A stretch of DNA of 64,000 nucleotides from Rhizobiaceae bacterium (lineage in GTDB: Bacteria; Pseudomonadota; Alphaproteobacteria; Rhizobiales; Rhizobiaceae). A program made the position numbers and the translations under genes. This document shows positions 49,432 through 59,571 of this stretch, piece by piece; the stretch's first letter is position 1, and each line of letters starts with the position of its first letter. The notes below the pieces were generated by a model. The model saw only the letters and a list, made by a program, of their open reading frames with translations, ran no database searches and had not been told where the DNA came from. Location: assembly GCA_019635775.1 (NCBI GenBank), contig JAHBYU010000002.1, forward strand, positions 186,001 to 250,000, in the 5' to 3' direction.

Positions 49432-49937
49432 GCATGATGTCGATCAGGGCGGCCACCATTAAGGATCGAGAAGCGATCCGCCTCGTGGAGGAACACGCAT
49501 TTGGCCAGCAGGCCGAGGCCGGGCTCGTGGATGCGCTGGTGGCCTCCGGCGATTCCGTGCTCGAACTGGTCGCCGAGGAAGACGGCCAGGTCGTCGGCCA
49601 CGTCCTTTTCTCTCGCCTCTATGTCGAGACCAACGGACATCGCCATCCCGCGGTAGCGCTTGCGCCGCTCGCCGTCGAACCGTCCTTCCATGGCACGGGC
49701 ATCGGTGGGGCGCTGGTGCGCGAGGCCCATCTGCGCCTCAAGCAGGCCGGCGAGACGCTTTCCATAGTGCTTGGCGAGCCGGCTTATTATGGCCGTTTCG
49801 GCTACAGTCACGCCCGGGCCTCAGCGTTCCAAAGCGACTACCAATGCGAGGCTTTGCAGGCGCAGGCGTGGGGCGAGGCTCCCGAGAGCGGAAAGCTGGT
49901 CTACGCGCCGGCCTTCACGTCGGAACTGGCGGCGTAG
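49428..49937 (+). CDS. GNAT N-acetyltransferase (YhbS-like)
   Basis: Encodes 169 residues. The acetyl-CoA motif is [20 protein letters not shown], followed by [16 protein letters not shown], characteristic of the YhbS (COG3153) group. The substrate is unknown. It is inserted between fmt and truA with overlap or near overlap on both sides (ATGA to fmt; seven bases to truA), so it is co-expressed with translation genes; whether it modifies a tRNA or protein is open. Confidence 0.85.
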   Translation: MSMMSIRAATIKDREAIRLVEEHAFGQQAEAGLVDALVASGDSVLELVAEEDGQVVGHVLFSRLYVETNGHRHPAVALAPLAVEPSFHGTGIGGALVREAHLRLKQAGETLSIVLGEPAYYGRFGYSHARASAFQSDYQCEALQAQAWGEAPESGKLVYAPAFTSELAA

Positions 49938-49944
49938 GCGGGCC

Positions 49945-50694
49945 TTGGCGCGCTATCGACTGGACATCGAATATGACGGGACGCCCTATGCCGGCTGGCA
50001 AAGGCAGGCCGGGCAGCACACGGTGCAGGCGGCGCTCGAACAGGCGATCCTGAAGTTCAGCGGCGAGAGCATCACCTTACGCGGCGCCGGCCGCACCGAT
50101 TCCGGCGTTCACGCAACGGGGCAGGTGGCGCATATCGACCTTGCCAGGGAGTGGCCGCAGGATAAGGTTCGCGATGCCATCAACGCACATCTGAGGCTTG
50201 TTGCTGAAGCCGTTTCGGTAACGCGGGCATTGCGCACGAGCGACGATTTCGACGCCCGCTTCTCTGCCACGGCCCGGCACTATCTCTATCGCATCCTGAA
50301 CCGGCGCGCGCATCCGGCGCTCGAGAAGAACCGTTCGTGGTGGGTGCCGACGCCGCTCGATGCCGAGGCGATGCAGGAAGCAGGCCGCCATCTGCTCGGC
50401 CGCCATGATTTCACGACCTTCCGCTCTTCCCAATGCCAGGCGAACAGCCCGCTGAGAACGCTCGACCTGCTCGACGTGACACGCATAGGGGACATCATCG
50501 AGGTCCGGACCTCAGCGCGTTCCTTCCTGCACAACCAGGTGCGCTCGATGGTTGGCACGCTCAAGCGTGTGGGCGAGGGAGGCTGGACCGCAGCTGACGT
50601 CAAGGCCGCGCTGGAAGCGAAGGATCGTGCGGCCTGTGCGGGCATAGCGCCGCCCGAGGGCCTGTATCTGACAAAGGTGGACTATTCGGCCTGA
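49945..50694 (+). CDS. truA: tRNA pseudouridine(38-40) synthase
   Basis: Encodes 249 residues, the usual TruA length, from a TTG at 49945. The family opening [19 protein letters not shown] and the catalytic aspartate in [17 protein letters not shown] are present, as is [20 protein letters not shown]. It isomerises uridines in the anticodon arm. An in-frame ATG at 49771 lies inside the GNAT gene and adds a non-homologous N-terminus, so the TTG is preferred. It overlaps the converging membrane gene by 13 bases. Confidence 0.95.
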   Translation: MARYRLDIEYDGTPYAGWQRQAGQHTVQAALEQAILKFSGESITLRGAGRTDSGVHATGQVAHIDLAREWPQDKVRDAINAHLRLVAEAVSVTRALRTSDDFDARFSATARHYLYRILNRRAHPALEKNRSWWVPTPLDAEAMQEAGRHLLGRHDFTTFRSSQCQANSPLRTLDLLDVTRIGDIIEVRTSARSFLHNQVRSMVGTLKRVGEGGWTAADVKAALEAKDRAACAGIAPPEGLYLTKVDYSA

Positions 50695-51287
50695 ACCGTA
50701 GGGGTCAGTCCAAACGCGCTCTGCAAAATGAAGAGTGTCAGCAACGAAACCATGAACATGCCGATAAAGACGGCGGTAGCCATCGCGGCTCCCTTCCCGA
50801 GTGCAGCGTTGGTCATGCGCCATGTCAGTGCGAGTGTTACAAGGAAGATCAGCAGGGAAAGAACGTCGCTGACGCCCCTTGACCCCGGCAGCACGAGATC
50901 GACCAGCGAAGCCGGCAGCATCAGCCACGCGATGACAGCCGACGCCCAGTTTCCCGCGACGACGAGATGAACGAGGCGATCTGAGATGCCGGCCGGCTTT
51001 GCCACCAGCGCCAGCACGACCAGCGGTGCCACCCAGGTCGCGAAGTCAAGGACGGCGAGCCTCAGCACGATGGAAAGCCTGCTGCCGAAGGCGTCGGTCA
51101 GCGCAGTGAGGTCGTTGGCGAAGACCACCCATCCGACAACCAGCGCCGGCACTGCCACGAGCATGGCGTAAAAGGAGTTCCAGAAGCCGTCTGCGCTGAG
51201 GTCGAGCAGCCGAAGCCCTTCGGTTTTGCCCATCATGAGCCGCCAGGCACCGGTGAGGTATCGCTGGACTTCTTCGCCGGTTGGCAT
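50682..51287 (-). CDS. Conserved five- or six-helix membrane protein (Yip1-like)
   Basis: Encodes 201 residues. After a soluble N-terminus ([20 protein letters not shown]) there are five or six membrane helices. The layout recalls Yip1/YIF1-type proteins but no diagnostic motif is visible. ATG 51287 lies four bases after the dapE stop, so it belongs to the dap cluster. Function unknown. Confidence 0.7.
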   Translation of the reverse strand: MPTGEEVQRYLTGAWRLMMGKTEGLRLLDLSADGFWNSFYAMLVAVPALVVGWVVFANDLTALTDAFGSRLSIVLRLAVLDFATWVAPLVVLALVAKPAGISDRLVHLVVAGNWASAVIAWLMLPASLVDLVLPGSRGVSDVLSLLIFLVTLALTWRMTNAALGKGAAMATAVFIGMFMVSLLTLFILQSAFGLTPTVQAE

Positions 51288-51291
51288 CTGC

Positions 51292-52479
51292 TTACCCGAA
51301 CCAGTCCTCGAGGAAACGACCGTATATGTTCGTCAACGTCTCAAGATCCGCTACCGGGACACGCTCGTCGACCATGTGCATCGTCTTGCCCACGAGGCCG
51401 AATTCGACGACCGGGCAATAATCCTTGATGAACCGGGCATCCGAGGTGCCGCCGGACGTGGAAAGGGTTGGGGTGCGTCCGGTGACGGCGGAGACTGACC
51501 CTGATAATGCCGAAACGAGCTTGTCATCCCGCGTGAGAAAGACATGGCTCGGACGGTCGCGCCAGACGAGGTCGAAGGCGATAGGCTCCTTGCGGCCATC
51601 ACGGTATTTTTTACGGCCGCTCGCGCGGTCGAGGCGGTTGTGGATTTCCGCCTGCAGCGTCTCGTCGGTCCACGTGTCGTTGAAGCGGATGTTGAAGGAG
51701 AGCGACGCCTTCGCGGGCAGGACGTTGACCGAGGGGTTGCCGACATCGATGGAGGTGATCTCCAGATTGGTCGGCTGGAAATCCTTTGTTCCCTCGTCGA
51801 GCGGGGGGGCCAACAAGGCGTCAGCGAGCGTCAGAAGACCGCGGACGGGATTGTCGGCGAGGTGCGGATAGGCGACGTGACCCTGCACACCGTTGACAGT
51901 GACGATGCCTGAGATCGACCCGCGCCGGCCGATCTTGATCATGTCGCCGAGCTTGTCCGGATTGGTTGGCTCGCCGACAAGCGAAGCATCCCATTGCTCG
52001 CCCTTTGCAGCCGCCCATTCCAGCAGCTTGGATGTCCCGTTGATGGACGGGCCTTCCTCGTCGCCGGTGATCAGCAGGGACACGGAACCCTTGAAGCCGC
52101 CCTTTTTTTCGACGTGACGTGCCACCGCCGCGACGAAGCAGGCAATGCCACCCTTCATGTCGACTGCCCCTCGGCCGTACATCTCGCCGTTGTGGACCGC
52201 TGCCGAGAAAGGCGGATGGCTCCACGAGGCTTCGTCACCCGGCGGAACAACGTCGGTGTGCCCCGCGAACATCAGATGCGGCCCGTTGCCGGATCGGCGG
52301 GCATAGAGGTTCTCGACGTCAGGAGTTCCCTCTTCCGAGAATAACGGTCTTTCGACCGCGAAGCCGAGCGGCTTCAGCATCGCTTCAAGCGCGCCTAGTG
52401 CTCCACCCTCGGCAGGTGTCACCGAAGGACAGCGAATGAGGGTGGCGAGATTTTCTGCCGGGTCGGTCGGGAGCTTCAT
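51292..52479 (-). CDS. dapE: Succinyl-diaminopimelate desuccinylase
   Basis: Encodes 395 residues of the M20 metallopeptidase family. Zinc-binding motifs are visible in [28 protein letters not shown] and [12 protein letters not shown]; the dimerisation domain and [12 protein letters not shown] with C-terminal His complete the fold. It releases LL-diaminopimelate from its N-succinyl form in lysine and peptidoglycan synthesis. ATG 52479 is preferred over TTG 52497. dapD lies upstream on the same strand, separated by three small genes. Confidence 0.95.
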   Translation of the reverse strand: MKLPTDPAENLATLIRCPSVTPAEGGALGALEAMLKPLGFAVERPLFSEEGTPDVENLYARRSGNGPHLMFAGHTDVVPPGDEASWSHPPFSAAVHNGEMYGRGAVDMKGGIACFVAAVARHVEKKGGFKGSVSLLITGDEEGPSINGTSKLLEWAAAKGEQWDASLVGEPTNPDKLGDMIKIGRRGSISGIVTVNGVQGHVAYPHLADNPVRGLLTLADALLAPPLDEGTKDFQPTNLEITSIDVGNPSVNVLPAKASLSFNIRFNDTWTDETLQAEIHNRLDRASGRKKYRDGRKEPIAFDLVWRDRPSHVFLTRDDKLVSALSGSVSAVTGRTPTLSTSGGTSDARFIKDYCPVVEFGLVGKTMHMVDERVPVADLETLTNIYGRFLEDWFG

Positions 52480-52528
52480 GCGGGCGGGATAATCCAAAGA
52501 ACGAAAAATGTCACTTGCGGTGAAAACG

Positions 52529-53251
52529 CTATGCCGTGCGGATCAGGCTTTCGATCATCGTGATCTTCTGCCAGATCTTGCGCGAAAGGTTCGAGCCGAG
52601 CTCCTCGATGTCGTTTACGGCTGCCACGACAATATCGTCATTGACCGATTGGGCATAAAGCGCCGCGAGCTTGCCGGTGATCGAGAGCATTTCCGTGCAG
52701 TAGTCCAGATACCGGGCAAGATCCCTCGGGTTTGTGATCCGCGACGGCGAGTGTTCGGTCGGCTTGAAGTCGTCAGACAGCGCCGCCGGATCCTTGGTCA
52801 ACTGGTGCATGTCGATCACATGGATCAGCGACCGCAGCGAATGAAGGTCTGCGAACACGCGCCTGCGCTTTATGCGCTCTTCGGTACGGGTCAGCGCAAT
52901 GAAGCCAAGTCCCGCAAGCAGGATCGTGTTGATGGACGCCTCCACGCCCTGCACGAAGTCGAAGGCCTCGTCCGTCGAGATTCGGTCGAACGACAGGATC
53001 GTGCCAACGAACAGGAAGATCAGCGCTCCCGCCGCGATTGCCACTCCGATCAGGATTCGAATCCACCAGATTGGCGCTTCCAGTGCCTTGGCGGACATGG
53101 AAGCGTCCTGCGCCAGAAGGGCGAGTTCCTTGGACACCCGGGAAAGGCCGCTGTCGGGAAATCGGTCGGCGACCCGGCTCTGGAGCTTATCGGCCGTCTC
53201 GATGATGAGCCTAGGGTCGAGGTGGCGATAACGGCGCGAACCGTCTGGCAT
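52529..53251 (-). CDS. Hypothetical protein with two membrane helices, in the dap cluster
   Basis: Encodes 240 residues. An N-terminal soluble helical part precedes two membrane helices ([20 protein letters not shown] and [15 protein letters not shown]), then a long helical cytoplasmic tail ([20 protein letters not shown] to the end). No known domain recognised. ATG 53251 begins one base after the upstream DUF805 stop; ATG 53287 would overlap it. Confidence 0.65.
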   Translation of the reverse strand: MPDGSRRYRHLDPRLIIETADKLQSRVADRFPDSGLSRVSKELALLAQDASMSAKALEAPIWWIRILIGVAIAAGALIFLFVGTILSFDRISTDEAFDFVQGVEASINTILLAGLGFIALTRTEERIKRRRVFADLHSLRSLIHVIDMHQLTKDPAALSDDFKPTEHSPSRITNPRDLARYLDYCTEMLSITGKLAALYAQSVNDDIVVAAVNDIEELGSNLSRKIWQKITMIESLIRTA

Positions 53252-53252
53252 T

Positions 53253-53630
53253 TCAGGTGCCGGCAGGGGCGTTGGGACGGGAACCATACTGGTTCGGTCC
53301 CGGATTGCCGGGGATCAGGCAGAGCGCGATAAAGGCAACGATGGAAATGATGGGTATGAAGAGCGCCGCCGCGATGATGCCTGGTTTGCCTATGTCATGC
53401 AGCCGCTTGACGCTTAACGCGATGTTCGACCAGATCGCGACGACCATGACCAGCCAGAAGGCTACCGCCCAGCCCTGACCGGCGGTGCTGTCTTCCGGCA
53501 CCAGCGTGAAGCGATAGAGCAGGAACGCCTGCACGATCGCCAGCAAAAGGCCGGCGAGGAAATAGGCCGCGCGGCTTACGCGGCCCGAAAAGCGAAAGAA
53601 CAACCAGATAAGCTTGTCTTTTTCAGGCAA
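53253..53630 (-). CDS. DUF805 membrane protein, copy 2
   Basis: Encodes 125 residues with four predicted helices. The opening FFRFSGRVSRAAYFLAGL and VKRLHDIGKPGI match DUF805. It overlaps the preceding DUF805 gene by eight bases, so the pair probably arose by duplication and diverged. Function unknown. Confidence 0.85.
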   Translation of the reverse strand: MPEKDKLIWLFFRFSGRVSRAAYFLAGLLLAIVQAFLLYRFTLVPEDSTAGQGWAVAFWLVMVVAIWSNIALSVKRLHDIGKPGIIAAALFIPIISIVAFIALCLIPGNPGPNQYGSRPNAPAGT

Positions 53631-53976
53631 GGGGGTCGGGTCCGTATCTGTTGGGCCCGCGATTACCTTCGAGGATGCCGAGTTCGATGAGCATCCAGAT
53701 GCCGCCGATGATCGGTACGAGCCCTATCAGGCTCCACCAGCCCGACTTGTCGCGGTCATGCCAACGCTTCGCATAGAGCGCAAGCGCGAAATAGATGGAC
53801 CCGATGGCCACGATCAGGCCCAGAATGCCAAACCCGCTGTCGCTGATCTGCAGGCCGATTATCGCGTCCAGTATCGACGCAACTATGCTGATGGCGATGA
53901 GAACACCGATGCCGGCCCAGAACTTGGCGCGGTTGATCCTGCCTTCGAAGCTCGTGAAAAGATATTTCCAGTCCAT
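53623..53976 (-). CDS. DUF805 membrane protein, copy 1
   Basis: Encodes 117 residues with four helices. MDWKYLFTSFEGRINRAKFW and AKRWHDRDKSGWWSL are typical DUF805 motifs (FSGR-x-x-R and KR-x-H-D). GGAGGGG directly precedes ATG 53976. It lies 69 bases after dapD and probably belongs to the same transcript. Confidence 0.9.
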   Translation of the reverse strand: MDWKYLFTSFEGRINRAKFWAGIGVLIAISIVASILDAIIGLQISDSGFGILGLIVAIGSIYFALALYAKRWHDRDKSGWWSLIGLVPIIGGIWMLIELGILEGNRGPNRYGPDPLA

Positions 53977-54045
53977 CAACCCCTCCATGGATGGTCGCGC
54001 CAATGAATCGACGCGCGCGGAAGGTGCGTCCGATTCAGGGAAAGA

Positions 54046-54900
54046 TCAATCTCTCAGCAGTTCATTGATGGAGGTCTTGGACCGCGTCTGTGCGTCCACG
54101 CGCTTGACGATGACGGCGCAATAGAGGTTGGGGCCGGGTTCGCCATTGCCCATCGGCTTGCCCGGCATAGCGCCTGCTACAACCACCGAAAATGGCGGGA
54201 CCTCGCCATAGGTCACCGCTCCTGTCGCGCGGTCGACGATCTTGGTCGACTTGCCGATGAAGACGCCCATGCCGAGCACCGCGCCTTGGCGCACGATGCA
54301 GCCTTCCACCACTTCGGAGCGTGCGCCGATAAAGCAATCGTCCTCGATGATCGTCGGACCTGCCTGCATCGGCTCAAGCACGCCGCCGATCCCGACACCG
54401 CCCGACAGGTGAACGTTCTTTCCGATCTGTGCGCAGGAACCGACCGTCGCCCAGGTATCGACCATCGTGCCCTCGCCGACAAAGGCGCCCAGATTGACGA
54501 AAGATGGCATCAGGATCGCGCCCGGCGCGATATAGGCGGAACGGCGCACCACAGCGGACGGCACGGAGCGGAAGCCGGCCTGCTCGTGGTCGGCGGCGGT
54601 CCAGCCGTCGAACTTGGAGGGCACCTTGTCCCACCACGTCGCGTTGCCCGGACCGCCCTTGATGATGTCCATAGGGTTCAGCCGGAACGAGAGCAGGACA
54701 GCCTTCTTCAGCCACTGGTTCACCGTCCATGTTCCGTCGGACTGGCGCTGCGCGACCCTCACCTCGCCCCTGTCGAGCAGGCCAAGCGCCGATTCGACGG
54801 CATCGCGAATCTCGCCCTTCGTGGACGTCGAGACTGTGTCGCGCGCGTCAAACGCCTTTTCGATGACGTTTTCGAGCTCGGACAGGTTGGCCATCGCCAT
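54046..54900 (-). CDS. dapD: Tetrahydrodipicolinate N-succinyltransferase
   Basis: Encodes 284 residues. The left-handed beta-helix of hexapeptide repeats covers about residues 110-230 ([55 protein letters not shown]). It adds succinyl to tetrahydrodipicolinate, the step before DapC and DapE. AGGGGAA precedes ATG 54900. Divergent from the LOG-family gene. Confidence 0.95.
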   Translation of the reverse strand: MAMANLSELENVIEKAFDARDTVSTSTKGEIRDAVESALGLLDRGEVRVAQRQSDGTWTVNQWLKKAVLLSFRLNPMDIIKGGPGNATWWDKVPSKFDGWTAADHEQAGFRSVPSAVVRRSAYIAPGAILMPSFVNLGAFVGEGTMVDTWATVGSCAQIGKNVHLSGGVGIGGVLEPMQAGPTIIEDDCFIGARSEVVEGCIVRQGAVLGMGVFIGKSTKIVDRATGAVTYGEVPPFSVVVAGAMPGKPMGNGEPGPNLYCAVIVKRVDAQTRSKTSINELLRD

Positions 54901-55042
54901 GAAATTCCCCTATTACAACGTGCCGTTAAATCTCTGGCCGGTAAGCTTGGCCGAAAGCGCGCGCGACCCTATGGCAAGCCTCCGGACGGGTCAATCGCGG
55001 CAGCGCCGCGCGATGGCGCAGAAAAGAAGTAGGGGCTGGAGA

Positions 55043-55882
55043 ATGAATCCGACTGAAAAGGCGGGCTGGACGCCGCTGCCACATTCCGACGAGGACCTCG
55101 AGCGCGCCAAGAGCGTGCCGGTCACGCCACAGACCACGGCTCCGACCTATCGTCTCGCCTGGAATGACGAGGACTTCATGACGCGACGCGAGTTGCGTCC
55201 CGTCAGGCTGCAACTCGAACTGTTGAAGCCCGAAATGGTCCTCTCCGAACGCGGCATCCGTTCAACTGTCATCCTTTTTGGCGGCGCGCGGCTGCCTGAA
55301 CCGGGCGGCGCTGCGTGGGCCGCCAAGAACGAGACGCAGAAGAAGAACCTCGAGGCAAACAGCCGCTACTATGAGGAGGCACGTGCCTTCGCGCGCATCT
55401 GCTCGGAACATTCCGCAGCATCCTACTACCGCGAGTTTGTGGTGGTGACGGGCGGTGGGCCGGGCGTGATGGAGGCAGGCAACCGGGGAGCGGCCGATGT
55501 CGGCGCGCCCTCCATCGGCCTCAACATAGTCCTGCCCCACGAGCAGGCGCCCAATCCCTATGTGACGCCGGAGCTCTGCTTCAATTTCCACTATTTTGCG
55601 ATCCGCAAGATGCACTTCATCATGCGCGCCAAGGCGGTCGCGGTGTTTCCCGGCGGGTTCGGCACGATGGACGAATTCTTCGAGACGTTGACGCTGATCC
55701 AGACCGGCCGCATGGAGCGCGTGCCGATCATCCTGTTCGGCAAGGAATTCTGGCGGCGCGCCCTCGATCTCGACTACCTTGCCGAGCAGGGCACCATCTC
55801 TCCGGGCGACCAGGACATCATCGACTTCGTCGACTCGGCCGATGATGCCTGGAACGTGATCAGGAAGTTCTACAATCTCTGA
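55043..55882 (+). CDS. LOG-family (TIGR00730) nucleotide monophosphate nucleosidase-like protein
   Basis: Encodes 279 residues. The Rossmann-like core carries VVTGGGPGVMEAGNRGA and FPGGFGTMDEFFETLT, the two motifs (G-G-G-x-G-x-M and P-G-G-x-G-T-x-x-E) defining LOG proteins, with Arg and Glu catalytic positions. Family members hydrolyse nucleotide or cytokinin ribotide N-glycosidic bonds. An N-terminal extension of 70 residues is typical of the larger bacterial subgroup. ATG 55043 follows GGAG; a longer open frame upstream crosses dapD and is not real. Confidence 0.85.
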   Translation: MNPTEKAGWTPLPHSDEDLERAKSVPVTPQTTAPTYRLAWNDEDFMTRRELRPVRLQLELLKPEMVLSERGIRSTVILFGGARLPEPGGAAWAAKNETQKKNLEANSRYYEEARAFARICSEHSAASYYREFVVVTGGGPGVMEAGNRGAADVGAPSIGLNIVLPHEQAPNPYVTPELCFNFHYFAIRKMHFIMRAKAVAVFPGGFGTMDEFFETLTLIQTGRMERVPIILFGKEFWRRALDLDYLAEQGTISPGDQDIIDFVDSADDAWNVIRKFYNL

Positions 55883-56742
55883 TCCTCGCCGCCGGCATCG
55901 ACCGGCTGCGGCCTGTGCACCAGGGTGACCAGCACGAAGGATATGATCATCAGCAGGTACCAGGCGCCGAGCTTCTGAATCGAAACCGGCGTCCACTGTT
56001 CGCCCTGGCCGGGATAGAGCCAGGCGCGCGACCACGTGCCGATGTTTTCCGCAAACCAGATGAACAGAGCGACCAGCAGGAAGCCGACCAGCAGCGGCAT
56101 GCGGTGGCGAAAGCGGAACACGCGGTAGTGCACGGTGGTTCGCAGGAAGAGCAGCAATGTCGCTGCGAACAGCGCGTAGCGGATGTCCGGCACGAAATGG
56201 TGCGCGAAGAAGTTCACGTAGATCGCGGCCGCCAGCACGATTGTCGCCCAGAGCGGCGGATAGTGCGAATAGCGCATGTCGAAGATGCGTGAGATGCGCG
56301 CGAGGTAGGAGCCTACGGCTGCGTACATGAAGCCTGAAAAGAGCGGAACGCCGCCGATCCGGAAGAAGGCTTCCTCCGGATAGATCCACGAACCCGCCGA
56401 AGTCTTGAAGAGCTCCATCGCAGTGCCGACGACATGGAAGATCAGGATGACCCTGGCCTCTCCCAGCGTTTCCAGCCGGAACGCCAGCATGGAAATCTGG
56501 ATCGCCAGCGCGGCCAGGAAGAGGAAGTCGTAGCGCGCCAGTCCAAGCGGCTCGGGCGACACATACTTGGTCGCGATGATGAGAAAGAGCATCGCGCCGC
56601 CGAACAGGCACGCCCATGCCTGCTTCAGCCCGAAGACGAGGAATTCGACCAGCGCGCCTGAGAGACCGCCGGCCGGCATGCGGTCGAGCACGCCGTGCGC
56701 GGCATGGTCTATGCGCTGTTCGAGTGATGTGAAGCGCTTCAA
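55870..56742 (-). CDS. DUF817 family membrane protein
   Basis: Encodes 290 residues with about nine membrane helices. The FGLKQAWACLFGGAMLFLII segment, AFRLETLGEARVILIFHVVGTAME, FKTSAGSWIYPEEA and SRIFDMRYSHYPP match DUF817, whose role is unknown. The start is TTG 56742, overlapping the upstream nucleotidase stop (TTGA), which argues for coupling. The 3' end overlaps the converging LOG gene by 13 bases. Confidence 0.85.
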   Translation of the reverse strand: MKRFTSLEQRIDHAAHGVLDRMPAGGLSGALVEFLVFGLKQAWACLFGGAMLFLIIATKYVSPEPLGLARYDFLFLAALAIQISMLAFRLETLGEARVILIFHVVGTAMELFKTSAGSWIYPEEAFFRIGGVPLFSGFMYAAVGSYLARISRIFDMRYSHYPPLWATIVLAAAIYVNFFAHHFVPDIRYALFAATLLLFLRTTVHYRVFRFRHRMPLLVGFLLVALFIWFAENIGTWSRAWLYPGQGEQWTPVSIQKLGAWYLLMIISFVLVTLVHRPQPVDAGGEDQRL

Positions 56743-57446
56743 GCGATCCGCTGTACGATCGATCCGAGGAACGCGCCGAGATCGTCCGTCACGAAGTCCA
56801 CGTCATCCTCGTAATGGGTGTCCTGCTCCCAGATTTCGGAAAAGGTCGGCTTGAAGTTGCGCGGCACGATGAGAACGGTGGTCATGCCGAGCGACTTCGG
56901 CACTGACAGGTTGCGGGCAAGGTCCTCGAACATCACGGCATTGGGCCCGGTGATGGCGTGCAGATCTGCGAAACGCTCATAGGTCTGTCGCGCGGGCTTT
57001 GGCGTCAGCCCTGCGGCGACGATGTCGAATATGTCGTCGAAATGATCGAGGATGCCCAGTTGCCGCGCGGCGCGTTCCGCATGGCTCCGGTTGCCGTTGG
57101 TGAAGATGAACTTGCGTCCGGGAAGCTGGTGGATCGCTGCGCCGAGCGCTGGGTCGGGCACCAGCCAGGTGTAGTCGATGTCGTGCACCTTCTGGAGAAA
57201 GTCGTCGGAATCGATGCCGTGGCGCTGGATGAGGCCGGCAAGCGTCGTGCCGTATTCCCGGTAGAGTTCCTTCTGCAGTTTTCTCGCCTCGTCGCGGGGC
57301 AGGGACAGCAGTTCGGACACGTAGGACGTCATCCGCACGTCAATCTGCGAAAACAGGTTCGAGTGATGCGGATAGAGCGTGTTGTCGAGGTCGAACACCC
57401 AGTCAGTGACGTGGGAAAAGCGGTTTGGGTCGGGAAGCTGTGTCAT
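56739..57446 (-). CDS. HAD-superfamily pyrimidine 5'-nucleotidase (SDT1-like)
   Basis: Encodes 235 residues. HAD motif I is FDLDNTLYP, motif II IFTNGNRSHAERA, motif III lysine TPKPARQTYERF, and motif IV FEDLARNL. This arrangement matches the yeast Sdt1/Phm8 group, pyrimidine or nucleotide monophosphate 5'-nucleotidases. It overlaps the DUF817 gene by four bases. Confidence 0.85.
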   Translation of the reverse strand: MTQLPDPNRFSHVTDWVFDLDNTLYPHHSNLFSQIDVRMTSYVSELLSLPRDEARKLQKELYREYGTTLAGLIQRHGIDSDDFLQKVHDIDYTWLVPDPALGAAIHQLPGRKFIFTNGNRSHAERAARQLGILDHFDDIFDIVAAGLTPKPARQTYERFADLHAITGPNAVMFEDLARNLSVPKSLGMTTVLIVPRNFKPTFSEIWEQDTHYEDDVDFVTDDLGAFLGSIVQRIA

Positions 57447-57609
57447 GCGGGCTCTATGTCACAAATCGCAACGACCAGCCACAGCGCGATCCCGGCGGAA
57501 TTATGTGCATAACAACGACAAAGACGGGTTCCGGTAAAATTTTAATCAGGCGCGAAAGCTGCCGTTGATCGGGGCCTGTCATGACCCTCCCGGGACCTGG
57601 GAGTAGTGC

Positions 57610-58368
57610 ATGAACAGAATTTTTCTGAAATCGGCGGTCGTAGCGTTTTCCTCGCTGGCCGCTTCCATTCTTCTCGCCCTCATAATCGTTCCGGCGTTGG
57701 GGGGTGTCGTGGATGGAAACGCCTGGCTGATGCTCACGATATGTCCGCTGGCGATCGCTTGGCCCGCCAGCGCCTTCACCTTCTGGCAAAGCGAGAAACT
57801 GAAGCGCACGCACCTCGAACTGGCGCGTGCGCATGCCGAGCTGGCCGCCGCTCACGTCAAACTCGAGGAGAAATCGCAGCGCGATCCGATGACGGGGATG
57901 CTCAACCGCGAGACATTCTTCGCCACCTTGGACCTTTCGCGTCGCAAGACGGATCGCGGCGCGCTCCTGATCATCGATGCCGATCATTTCAAGAAGATCA
58001 ATGACAACTTTGGCCATCTGACGGGTGACAAGGCATTGCTTGAGATCGCAGCCGCGATAGCGCGTGCCGTACGTTCGGGCGATGTCCTTGGCCGCATCGG
58101 CGGAGAGGAATTCGGCGCTTTGCTGACGGGGGCGACCGATGAGGAGGCGGCTCGGGTGGCCGAACGCATCCGCCGCGAGGTCGAACTCATTCGCTTCGAG
58201 CCGATGGGCGAGCGTGTGGTGCCGTTGACGGTGTCCATCGGCGGCACGAAATGCCGGAGCGGGGCAAACGTGTCGGACCTAATGCGTGCAGCCGACAAAC
58301 ATCTTTACGAGGCCAAGAATCGTGGCCGCAACCTGGCTGTTCTGGATCAGATGTCCACGGCAGCGTAA
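57610..58368 (+). CDS. Membrane-bound diguanylate cyclase (GGDEF) with I-site
   Basis: Encodes 252 residues. Two N-terminal membrane helices are followed by a signalling helix (LARAHAELAAAHVKLEE) and a GGDEF domain: DPMTGMLNRETFF, IDADHFKKINDNFGH and GGEEF at 164-168. The inhibitory RxxD site is present (RSGD, 155-158, five residues before GGEEF), so the enzyme is likely feedback-inhibited by c-di-GMP. It is tail-to-tail with a class III nucleotidyl cyclase. Confidence 0.9.
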   Translation: MNRIFLKSAVVAFSSLAASILLALIIVPALGGVVDGNAWLMLTICPLAIAWPASAFTFWQSEKLKRTHLELARAHAELAAAHVKLEEKSQRDPMTGMLNRETFFATLDLSRRKTDRGALLIIDADHFKKINDNFGHLTGDKALLEIAAAIARAVRSGDVLGRIGGEEFGALLTGATDEEAARVAERIRREVELIRFEPMGERVVPLTVSIGGTKCRSGANVSDLMRAADKHLYEAKNRGRNLAVLDQMSTAA

Positions 58369-58375
58369 AGGGCGA

Positions 58376-59563
58376 TCAGTAGGCGTAGACTGGCTGGACC
58401 CCTTCGAAACCCTTGAACACCACCTCTCCGGCGAGCGTCGGCGACTTGCAGAGGTCGCCGAGCGCCACTGCTGAGGCCACGCGGGTCTCGCCGAGATCGG
58501 ATGCCGCCGCAAGCAGCCGAGCCGCATAGTTCACCGGTTGGCCGATTGCTGTGAAATCCAGCCGATTTGCGCCACCGATATTCCCGTAGTGGAAGCGGCC
58601 GGCGTGGATCGCCGAACGGAAGCCGACAAGCTGGCCGACTTCGGCCTTGGCCAATGCTTCCTCGCTCTCCATCACGGCCTGGCTGGCCGCCCTGATTGCG
58701 CTGGCCAGTGTCATCTCCCGTCCATAGGGAAAAATCGCGAAGAAGCCGTCGCCGAGGAACTTCAAGATCTCGCCGCCATGCGCTTCGACAGGCGGCACCA
58801 TGACGTCGAAGGCGGCATTGAGCAGCGTCACCAGTTCCGCGCCCGACCGAGTGTTGGCAAGCGTGGCGAAGCCGATAAGGTCGGTGAAGAGGATGGCGGC
58901 GTCGATTTCCTCGCCATCGCCGCGATGGATGCGGCCCTGAAGGATTTGTTCGCCGCTGTTGCGTCCAACGTAGGCTGAAATGATAGAGGCCGCGTTGAGC
59001 CTGAGCAGGTAGGCCTCGACCAGTCGGGCAAACGGCCTGCGGATGCGCTCGAACACGGCGAGCGCGTCGTCGCTCCAGCCGTCCTCATGACGGGTCGACC
59101 AGGTCACCGCATGGGTCTCGCCCGTCGTGAAAATCAGCGGCTGGGCGATATAGTCGGTAAAGCCTTCGGCGACCAGTTCGCCGAGAATGGGATAGTCCGA
59201 AAGCATGTTCGGGTTGGTGAGGCGGCGTCGGATGGCAACCTGCTTGGAAGTGACGGCGGGCAGGGGGTTCTTCACATACTCGTCGCGCGAATGCAGATCG
59301 ATGCCGCCTTCGGTCATCGATACGCCACCCTCCGGCGTCCAGATAAAGCGCCTGCCGGCCACGTTGGGGTGCAGCGTATCAACGAAAAGCGCAAAACGTC
59401 CGATCGGCAGGCCGGCGGCGACGAGGCGACGTCCGATGCCGTCCAGCATGCGGTTCAGTCCACCCGGCCGCGCGCCGTCGATCATCCAGTCGACCAGATC
59501 GTCAATCGCTGCGTTATCGATCACGCTTCTCTCCGGACCGCCTTTTCGTCCGAACCATAGCAT
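58376..59563 (-). CDS. Class III adenylate/guanylate cyclase with N-terminal sensor-like domain
   Basis: Encodes 395 residues. The first 200 form a soluble domain without membrane helices. The cyclase domain follows: metal Asp228 in LFTDLIGF, base-contacting Lys268 and metal Asp272 in ILKFLGDG, then DFTAIGQPVNYAARLL with Asp, Asn and Arg. The Lys/Asp pair suggests ATP as the substrate, so cAMP is the likely product. The start lies eight bases after prfC. The arrangement resembles other rhizobial soluble cyclases. Confidence 0.85.
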   Translation of the reverse strand: MLWFGRKGGPERSVIDNAAIDDLVDWMIDGARPGGLNRMLDGIGRRLVAAGLPIGRFALFVDTLHPNVAGRRFIWTPEGGVSMTEGGIDLHSRDEYVKNPLPAVTSKQVAIRRRLTNPNMLSDYPILGELVAEGFTDYIAQPLIFTTGETHAVTWSTRHEDGWSDDALAVFERIRRPFARLVEAYLLRLNAASIISAYVGRNSGEQILQGRIHRGDGEEIDAAILFTDLIGFATLANTRSGAELVTLLNAAFDVMVPPVEAHGGEILKFLGDGFFAIFPYGREMTLASAIRAASQAVMESEEALAKAEVGQLVGFRSAIHAGRFHYGNIGGANRLDFTAIGQPVNYAARLLAAASDLGETRVASAVALGDLCKSPTLAGEVVFKGFEGVQPVYAY

Positions 59564-59571
59564 GGTCGTTG

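Noticed and set aside
53050-53075. tRNA-like GATTCGAATCC T-loop motif
   Set aside because: It lies inside a coding gene and no cloverleaf arms can be formed around it.
54614-55042. N-terminal extension of the LOG-family protein by 143 residues
   Set aside because: The extension reads antisense through dapD and is unlike any family member; ATG 55043 with GGAG upstream gives the normal start.
55262-56617. A 451-codon minus-strand frame across the LOG and DUF817 genes
   Set aside because: It crosses two real genes in other frames, is rich in Arg/Ala/His without domains, and is a shadow frame.
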